Below the pieces are notes generated by a model, which saw nothing but the letters and a program-made list of their open reading frames with translations, was not told the DNA's origin and searched no databases. From an uncultured Lachnospiraceae bacterium (GTDB lineage Bacteria; Bacillota; Clostridia; Lachnospirales; Lachnospiraceae): 35,059 bases of DNA. Location: assembly GCA_949743325.1 (NCBI GenBank), contig CATJTQ010000053.1, forward strand, positions 1-35,059, given 5' to 3'. A program made the translations under genes and the position numbers. Position 1 is the stretch's first letter. The number at the start of each line of letters is the position of its first letter. This document shows positions 31,259-35,059 of the stretch, one piece after another.

Positions 31259-32137
31259 TCAATATATGTATTTGCCGCTGGCCACATTCTGCAAATGCTG
31301 CCCGTAAGGCGATTTACCATACAGCGCCGCTGATTGCTTCAGCCGCTCCTTATCTATCCAACCGTTCAGATAGGCAATCTCTTCCGGGGCGCTAATCTGC
31401 ACTCCCTCTCTCGACTCAATTACCCGCACAAACTCCGCCGCCTCGGTCAGAGAATCCACCGTCCCGGTATCCAGCCAGGCATAACCTCTGCCTAGCGTAA
31501 TCACCTGCAAACTGCCCTCCTCCAAATATATGCTGTTCAAATCGGTTATTTCCAATTCGCCACGAGAAGATGGCCGCAGGTTCTTCGCCCGCTCGCAGAC
31601 TTTTCTATCATAAAAATACAAACCGGTTACCGCATAATTCGATTTTGGCTCCGCTGGCTTTTCCTCAATCGATACAGCCCTGCCCTCCGCGTCAAACTCC
31701 ACCACGCCAAACCGCTCCGGATCCTCCACATAATAGCCAAAAACCGTAGCGCCGCTTTCCTGCTCCATTGCCCGGCGTAAATGCTTGGTTAAGCCTGCAC
31801 CATAAAAGATGTTGTCCCCCAAAATCATCGCGCAGCGGTCATCGCCCACAAACTCCTCACCCAGGATAAAGGCCTGCGCCAAACCATCCGGCGAGGGCTG
31901 CTCCTTATAGCTTAGGCTTATGCCAAACTGACTGCCGTCTCCCAACAGTCGCTCAAAATTGGGCAAATCCTGCGGTGTGGAAATCAGCAGTATATCTCTA
32001 ATCCCGGCCAACATCAGTGTGGACAGGGGATAATACACCATTGGTTTATCGTAAATCGGCAATAGCTGTTTGGACGTTACCATGGTCAATGGGTACAGTC
32101 TTGTCCCGCTGCCGCCTGCCAGAATAATTCCTTTCAT
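31259..32137 (-). CDS. rmlA: Glucose-1-phosphate thymidylyltransferase
   Basis: 292 residues. [20 protein letters not shown] is the nucleotidyltransferase signature, followed by [47 protein letters not shown] (metal-binding Asp), VEKP-like [20 protein letters not shown], and [13 protein letters not shown]. It produces dTDP-glucose from dTTP and glucose-1-phosphate and is normally feedback-inhibited by dTDP-rhamnose. It starts 15 bases after the stop of the degenerate recombinase gene, so the two are very likely co-transcribed. Confidence 0.96.
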   Translation of the reverse strand: MKGIILAGGSGTRLYPLTMVTSKQLLPIYDKPMVYYPLSTLMLAGIRDILLISTPQDLPNFERLLGDGSQFGISLSYKEQPSPDGLAQAFILGEEFVGDDRCAMILGDNIFYGAGLTKHLRRAMEQESGATVFGYYVEDPERFGVVEFDAEGRAVSIEEKPAEPKSNYAVTGLYFYDRKVCERAKNLRPSSRGELEITDLNSIYLEEGSLQVITLGRGYAWLDTGTVDSLTEAAEFVRVIESREGVQISAPEEIAYLNGWIDKERLKQSAALYGKSPYGQHLQNVASGKYIY

Positions 32138-32152
32138 CCTTAAACCTCCCGC

Positions 32153-33028
32153 TCAATTCTCCCAGCCGATATAGGCCTGCTCACAATCCAGCAACCGACT
32201 ATATTCCTGCTTAACCAATCTCGCCACATTCTCCTCAATCCCCGCCATTGTTGACTGATACAGCTGCCGCAAACACCTAGGGTTGCCCTTTTCCACCGGC
32301 ACCCTGGCCTCTTCACAGAGATTGCCGATTACAAAGGTTACATTCGTCCGCCACATCGGTTTTCCCTCACGCGTCCGAAAGATTGCCCCACTTGCTATAT
32401 TGTTGCGCCTGGCATAACTTAACAGCTCTTGCTGCAAACCGGCTGGCACCGGCAGTTTATCCACCTTGCCGCCAAATGCCGGCAATTCCACAAATCCTTT
32501 TTTCACCGCCTCTACTGTCAGCAGCTTCAACTCCTGCACCGGCAATATCATAGAGGCAAACACTTTTGTCAGCAGATAGGCCTTTTCCTTACCCAGATTC
32601 TTCGCCGTGCTTAACATTCGCAAATACTCCGCCCGGCTCAACTCCGGCACCTCCGGCTCCTGCGTCTTAGCCCGCTCGGTAGTCTGTAAATCTCTTCTGC
32701 CCAGATAACCAAGCAACCGATTAACTGCCGAAATAGATGTGTTGATAGTTCTTGGCGCAAACCCCTCAGAGAGCATTTTATCCCGCCAAGCGTCTATGCT
32801 GTTTGCATAAACCGTTTTATCCTCCGCTAAATCTTCATAAAAGCGATTAAGACAATACCGGTACTGTTTTACCGTCCCCAGCTTAAAGCCGCTGTTCAGC
32901 ATATGCTGAATAAAGCCCTCAATATCTTCCCACTTTAGATTAACTCCCCGCCCTAATTGCTTATCCATAACATTAGGTTGTGAATATACCTCATAAGGCC
33001 AACTTTGCTGCTCAAATGCCTCCGCCAT
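32153..33028 (-). CDS. Tyrosine-recombinase-like protein with degenerate catalytic residues; first gene of the operon
   Basis: 291 residues with the architecture of a tyrosine recombinase: a SAM-like core-binding domain (about 30-110; IEGFIQHMLNSGFKLGTVKQ) and a catalytic-fold domain (about 130-290). Compared with its neighbour at 33335-34177, the shared stretch LTVEAVKKG fixes the alignment. Arg I is Pro163 (ILPVQEL against GIRVSEL), the His of HxxR is Arg251 (RCLR against HNLR), and the third His is Ser277. Arg254 and the nucleophile-position Tyr286 remain. Strand transfer is therefore unlikely, while DNA binding may persist. It is the first gene of the polysaccharide operon, 15 bases ahead of rmlA, with GAGGTG before its ATG. 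I infer a regulator or a partner of the active recombinase; a decaying copy is the plain alternative, although its frame is intact. Confidence 0.85.
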   Translation of the reverse strand: MAEAFEQQSWPYEVYSQPNVMDKQLGRGVNLKWEDIEGFIQHMLNSGFKLGTVKQYRYCLNRFYEDLAEDKTVYANSIDAWRDKMLSEGFAPRTINTSISAVNRLLGYLGRRDLQTTERAKTQEPEVPELSRAEYLRMLSTAKNLGKEKAYLLTKVFASMILPVQELKLLTVEAVKKGFVELPAFGGKVDKLPVPAGLQQELLSYARRNNIASGAIFRTREGKPMWRTNVTFVIGNLCEEARVPVEKGNPRCLRQLYQSTMAGIEENVARLVKQEYSRLLDCEQAYIGWEN

Positions 33029-33110
33029 ACTATCACCTCTTTAACCCGCCATAGTTACTCAAGACCAATTCAATCTTTCGTGGCCAGGTATCGCTAACCA
33101 AACTGCAAAA

Positions 33111-33139
33111 TATATATTTTTAAGCTTAAAACTAACCAA
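33111..33139 (-). promoter_or_regulatory. Likely operon promoter (minus strand)
   Basis: TTGGTT (33139-33134) and TATATA (33116-33111) on the minus strand are 17 bases apart, with T-rich sequence upstream. Transcription would begin at about 33104, leaving a leader of about 75 bases before the ATG at 33028. It lies downstream of the minus-strand terminator at 33147-33188. Confidence 0.45.
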
Positions 33140-33146
33140 AAAAACA

Positions 33147-33188
33147 CCAAAAAAATTAGACTGCTCAAAAAAATCTTTTGAACAGTCT
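33147..33188 (-). terminator. Rho-independent terminator or attenuator upstream of the operon
   Basis: AGACTGCTCAAAA (33158-33170) and TTTTGAACAGTCT (33176-33188) form a 13-bp stem with one mismatch and a 5-base loop. On the minus strand it is followed by AATTTTTTTGG. It either insulates the operon from the recombinase gene or acts as an attenuator for any promoter further upstream. Confidence 0.65.
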
Positions 33189-33210
33189 GCTTAAATGCAC
33201 CCGAAAAAAA

Positions 33211-33253
33211 CTGCCAAATAAAAATTTACAAAAAAAGTCTTGTAATTCGGCAG
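33211..33253. other. Nested inverted repeat, candidate recombinase or operator site
   Basis: TTACAA (33226-33231) and TTGTAA (33240-33245) are inverted arms around an 8-base spacer (AAAAAGTC). Outside them CTGCC (33211-33215) and GGCAG (33249-33253) are also inverted. The geometry resembles a tyrosine-recombinase core site. The right arm is also the -35 box of the plus-strand promoter. No second copy was seen in the window. Confidence 0.35.
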
Positions 33254-33268
33254 CCATGGTGTTATACT
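33240..33268 (+). promoter_or_regulatory. Plus-strand promoter facing away from the operon
   Basis: TTGTAA (33240-33245) and TATACT (33263-33268) are 17 bases apart, a good sigma-70-type match. It points toward the 3' end of the active recombinase gene and has no open frame of its own. A transcript from about 33275 would meet the hairpin and T-run at 33297-33333 after about 55 bases. Confidence 0.5.
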
Positions 33269-33296
33269 ATTTGCGTATTAGTATTTTTTTGTTTTC

Positions 33297-33333
33297 AAAC
33301 AGGACAGAGGATTGATTTTGTCCTGTTTTTTTT
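33297..33333 (+). terminator. Hairpin terminator next to the recombinase stop codon
   Basis: AAACAGGACA (33297-33306) and TGTCCTGTTT (33319-33328) pair perfectly over 10 bp. On the plus strand a run of T continues after the stem, making a good terminator. On the minus strand it lies just past the stop of the recombinase gene but has a weak T tract, so it may serve both directions. Confidence 0.65.
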
Positions 33334-33334
33334 G

Positions 33335-34177
33335 TTAGCATATTAAGTTTAATTTATTCAGCGTTTGCAAATGCTTCGCCCCGGTGGATATTAAATAGAT
33401 TCTGGTGGTTTCAATGCTGCTGTGCCCCAAAACGTCGGCCAGCTTAGCGACGTCTTTGCACACCTTGTAGAAAGTTCGGGCAAATAAATGCCTTAGATTA
33501 TGCGGAAACACCTTGCCTGCCGCTACCCCGGCTTTTTTGCACAAAGCTTTCATTTCCGCCCAAATTTGTTTCCTGCACAATCCCCTGCCCCCTCTGGTGA
33601 TAAATATCTCGCCGGAGGTTATTTTTTGTCCCTTGGCATATTTAAGCAGCTTTTTGCAAAGCTTTCCGGTTAAAAGAATGGTTCTGATTTTCCCTTTCAA
33701 GCTAATTTCCGCCATGCCCTTTTTGACTGCTTCAACGGTTATATATTTTAACTCGCTAACCCTAATACCAGTTGCACAGATTGTCTGCATAAGCAGGCTT
33801 AATCTCTCTTTGCCCAACTCCTGCGCTTTATTAAGCATTTTCAAGTATTCGGCCTGCGTTAATTCCCGGCTGGAGTTTCTAAAAAGCTGTCTTTGTATGC
33901 GCAGATACTTTACTTTCAATTCCCCCCTGCCGATAAATAACAAAAACTTATTGATTGCCGAAAATATACCGTTTACGGTTTTGGGATTATATTTCTTCCT
34001 TATTAAATATTCTTTGTATGTAGTTAAATTTTCTTTTGTTACTTCTCTATCTTGCAGCCAGTTAGTAAATGTTTGTACATCATGCAAATATTTATTTATG
34101 GTACTGCTTTCTCTCTCTTCATTTTTAAGATAATTTTTGAATTGATCTAATAATTCTACTATAATTTCTTTTAACAT
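33335..34177 (-). CDS. Tyrosine recombinase (XerC/D-like), catalytically complete
   Basis: 280 residues: an N-terminal core-binding domain (about 10-85; STINKYLHDVQTFTNWLQDR) and a catalytic domain with every key residue: R139 (ATGIRVSELKY), a Lys in SLKGKIRTI, H226 and R229 (PHNLRH), H252 (LGHSS) and Y261 (TTRIYL). It lacks the extra N-terminal arm-binding domain of most phage integrases, so it resembles Xer-type or phase-variation recombinases. ATG 34177 is preferred because GGGAGG lies 6-7 bases before it; the in-frame ATG at 34192 overlaps that site. It shares recognisable sequence (AEYLKML, LTVEAVKKG-like) with the degenerate protein at 32153-33028. Possible roles are inversion of a promoter for the polysaccharide operon or mobility of the island; the sequence does not decide. 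Confidence 0.88.
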   Translation of the reverse strand: MLKEIIVELLDQFKNYLKNEERESSTINKYLHDVQTFTNWLQDREVTKENLTTYKEYLIRKKYNPKTVNGIFSAINKFLLFIGRGELKVKYLRIQRQLFRNSSRELTQAEYLKMLNKAQELGKERLSLLMQTICATGIRVSELKYITVEAVKKGMAEISLKGKIRTILLTGKLCKKLLKYAKGQKITSGEIFITRGGRGLCRKQIWAEMKALCKKAGVAAGKVFPHNLRHLFARTFYKVCKDVAKLADVLGHSSIETTRIYLISTGAKHLQTLNKLNLIC

Positions 34178-34211
34178 AAAAATACCTCCCATATTCTTCC
34201 CTTATTGTAAA

Positions 34212-34217
34212 ATTATA
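34212..34217 (-). promoter_or_regulatory. Extended -10 promoter of the active recombinase gene
   Basis: On the minus strand TGCTATAAT gives a consensus -10 box with the extended TGn element. It lies about 35 bases upstream of the ATG at 34177. No good -35 box is present, which is normal for extended -10 promoters. Confidence 0.5.
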
Positions 34218-34617
34218 GCAGGTATTACACTTTTTATCTGTACTTTTTATACTACTGTTGCCAAATAAATACCCCTCTACCAAGCAAAGATGTCGTTACC
34301 CTAAATTTCGCATTATACTGAATTGATTCATACTATATAGTTTTGCATCGTTGCCTTAATGCATTAAACAGTTTTTGTATTTTGTTATATACAATCCGAT
34401 TGTTTGGCAATCATATTATGTCTTAGCCTGTACATGTACTCTCGCAAAGCTAATAAAATAAACCAGCAGTATACACACAGGAAATAACATTATTTTCCAA
34501 CATTCATTTTATTTTTCGTTTGCTCATATAGCAAATTTTATAAGTAAATGTCAGCAGTAGACTAATTTTTTTCAACAATTTGTTTTAGATATTATAATCT
34601 CTTATAGTTTCATAAGG
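34218..34617. other. 400-bp AT-rich non-coding stretch
   Basis: I see no gene or RNA. TTGCCAAA (34258-34265) and TTTGGCAA (34402-34409) are an inverted pair, and TGCCAAATAAA here also occurs at 33212-33222 in the control region. Their meaning is unclear. Confidence 0.3.
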
Positions 34618-34649
34618 TTCTACGTTTCTACGCTTTTTCTACACTTTGT
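34618..34649 (+). repeat. Iteron block 1 (TTTCTACGCTT units)
   Basis: TTCTACG, TTTCTACGCTT and TTTCTACACTT follow each other without gaps. Bases 34625-34649 match 34933-34957 at 24 of 25 positions. Tandem 11-base units near a tRNA attachment site look like integrase arm-binding sites. Confidence 0.6.
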
Positions 34650-34795
34650 TAGAAAACGTGCAAAAACCGGTTTTTTAACAAGCAAAGACACAGCAAGGCA
34701 AAATGCTTTCAAAGCCTTATCTGGAGCCGATTTAAGCGGCATTAGACTCAACTAACTTCCACCATAATCCGTTATAAACTTTTATATCCATAAAA

Positions 34796-34854
34796 CTGGA
34801 AATCGTGTTGCCGTGATGAGCGGCACGCGGGTTCGAATCCCGCCCATTCCGCCA
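34796..34854 (+). pseudogene. Orphan 3' half of tRNA-Ser(GGA), attachment-site remnant
   Basis: The sequence begins exactly at an anticodon loop CTGGAAA (anticodon GGA), then TCGTG (3' side of the anticodon stem), a long variable arm TGCCG-TGATGAG-CGGCA, the T arm GCGGG-TTCGAAT-CCCGC, acceptor CCATTCC, discriminator G, and encoded CCA. The long variable arm and G discriminator fit serine tRNA. No 5' half (a matching GGAATGG, D arm) exists upstream; the sequence there is unrelated AT-rich DNA. Integrases commonly cross over in the anticodon loop, leaving such a 3' half at the far end of the element. The island would lie to the left. Confidence 0.75.
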
Positions 34855-34855
34855 C

Positions 34856-34888
34856 AAACCCTTATCAAGTCTGACTTGGTAAGGGTTT
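34856..34888 (+). terminator. Strong hairpin after the tRNA fragment
   Basis: AAACCCTTATCAAGT (34856-34870) pairs with ACTTGGTAAGGGTTT (34874-34888) around a CTG loop, with one T-G wobble. It fits a tRNA terminator, though only a weak T-rich tail follows. Confidence 0.6.
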
Positions 34889-34932
34889 CCCTTACGACAA
34901 TGTAGTTGTTTTTATTAAGGAGTTTTGTTTAT

Positions 34933-34957
34933 TTTCTACGCTTTTTCTACGCTTTGT
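34933..34957 (+). repeat. Iteron block 2 (TTTCTACGCTT units)
   Basis: Two perfect tandem TTTCTACGCTT units followed by TGT. It matches 34625-34649 except for one base. The two blocks stand on either side of the tRNA fragment, 308 bases apart. Confidence 0.6.
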
Positions 34958-35059
34958 AAAAAAATTGTTTTTACATTGAAAATTTCATTCTCTTTACCAT
35001 CAATAGCCTGTCGTGGTTTTATAACTAAGACAGGCTCTTATCTTGTCCAAACAAGGCTC

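Noticed and set aside
33158-33328. A complete invertible promoter flanked by two long inverted repeats
   Set aside because: The inverted repeats seen are separate local hairpins (33158-33188, 33211-33253, 33297-33328). I found no pair of long identical inverted repeats bracketing the promoter, so inversion is only a hypothesis.
33335-34177. Calling the active recombinase the integrase of the tRNA-Ser island
   Set aside because: It lies near the tRNA fragment, but it lacks the arm-binding domain expected of a tRNA-targeting integrase and is closest in this window to the operon-leading homologue. The assignment is left open.
34796-34854. Selenocysteine tRNA as identity of the tRNA fragment (long variable arm, G discriminator)
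   Set aside because: The anticodon loop reads CTGGAAA (GGA), not a TCA loop, and the acceptor/T-stem lengths are the normal 7 and 5, so serine tRNA fits better.
1-35059. CRISPR array, rRNA genes or a replication origin
   Set aside because: No regularly spaced repeats of 24-37 bases, no rRNA-like sequence and no DnaA-box cluster were noticed on reading through the window.

Overview
The window looks like an accessory region of an AT-rich anaerobic Bacillota (Clostridia or Negativicutes). The basis is strong AGGAGG-type ribosome binding sites, frequent TTG/GTG starts, a decayed S-layer-homology (SLH) domain, and insertion sequences and HipA-like kinase debris of Bacillota type. I cannot name the genus from sequence alone.

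Layout. (1) Positions 1-5,850 are a graveyard of broken genes: a partial prophage-type hypothetical gene, an IS256-family element (itself broken twice) inserted into an older transposase fragment, a truncated TetR-type regulator, an SLH-domain remnant, a HipA-like kinase fragment, a phosphoribosyltransferase-fold gene with two in-frame stops, and the first 64 codons of a YidC insertase. (2) Positions 5,940-33,028 are one minus-strand cell-surface polysaccharide operon of about 27 kb. In transcription order it encodes: a tyrosine-recombinase-like protein with degenerate catalytic residues; RmlA, RmlC, RmlB, a rhamnosyltransferase-like GT2 and RmlD; an ABC-2 polysaccharide exporter (permease plus ATPase); a 1,678-residue radical SAM/coiled-coil/GT2/GT4/GT4 fusion; an O-acyltransferase; a DUF2142 membrane protein; a Wzx-type flippase; a CDP-glucose pathway (RfbF, RfbG, a reductase-type SDR, an RmlC-like epimerase); two more GT2 enzymes; another SDR; a polyprenyl-phosphate GT2 with its DUF2304 partner; and a broken sulfatase-like membrane protein at the tail. 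(3) Positions 33,029-34,220 hold a compact control region and an intact XerC-like tyrosine recombinase, a homologue of the degenerate one. (4) Positions 34,600-34,960 hold an orphan 3' half of tRNA-Ser(GGA), starting in the anticodon loop, flanked by iteron pairs. This is the signature of the end of an island inserted in a tRNA gene.

How it works together (inference): RmlABCD supply dTDP-L-rhamnose and RfbF/RfbG plus the SDR/epimerase pair supply a CDP-6-deoxyhexose. Several glycosyltransferases, including the large fusion, build the glycan. Export could be through Wzm/Wzt-like ABC proteins or the Wzx-like flippase. Two kinds of extracytoplasmic or beta-rich domain recur in otherwise unrelated proteins of this operon. 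The most unusual points are the catalytically degenerate recombinase as first gene beside an active homologue, the radical SAM-glycosyltransferase fusion, and the shared DPQ(I/L)Y domain.
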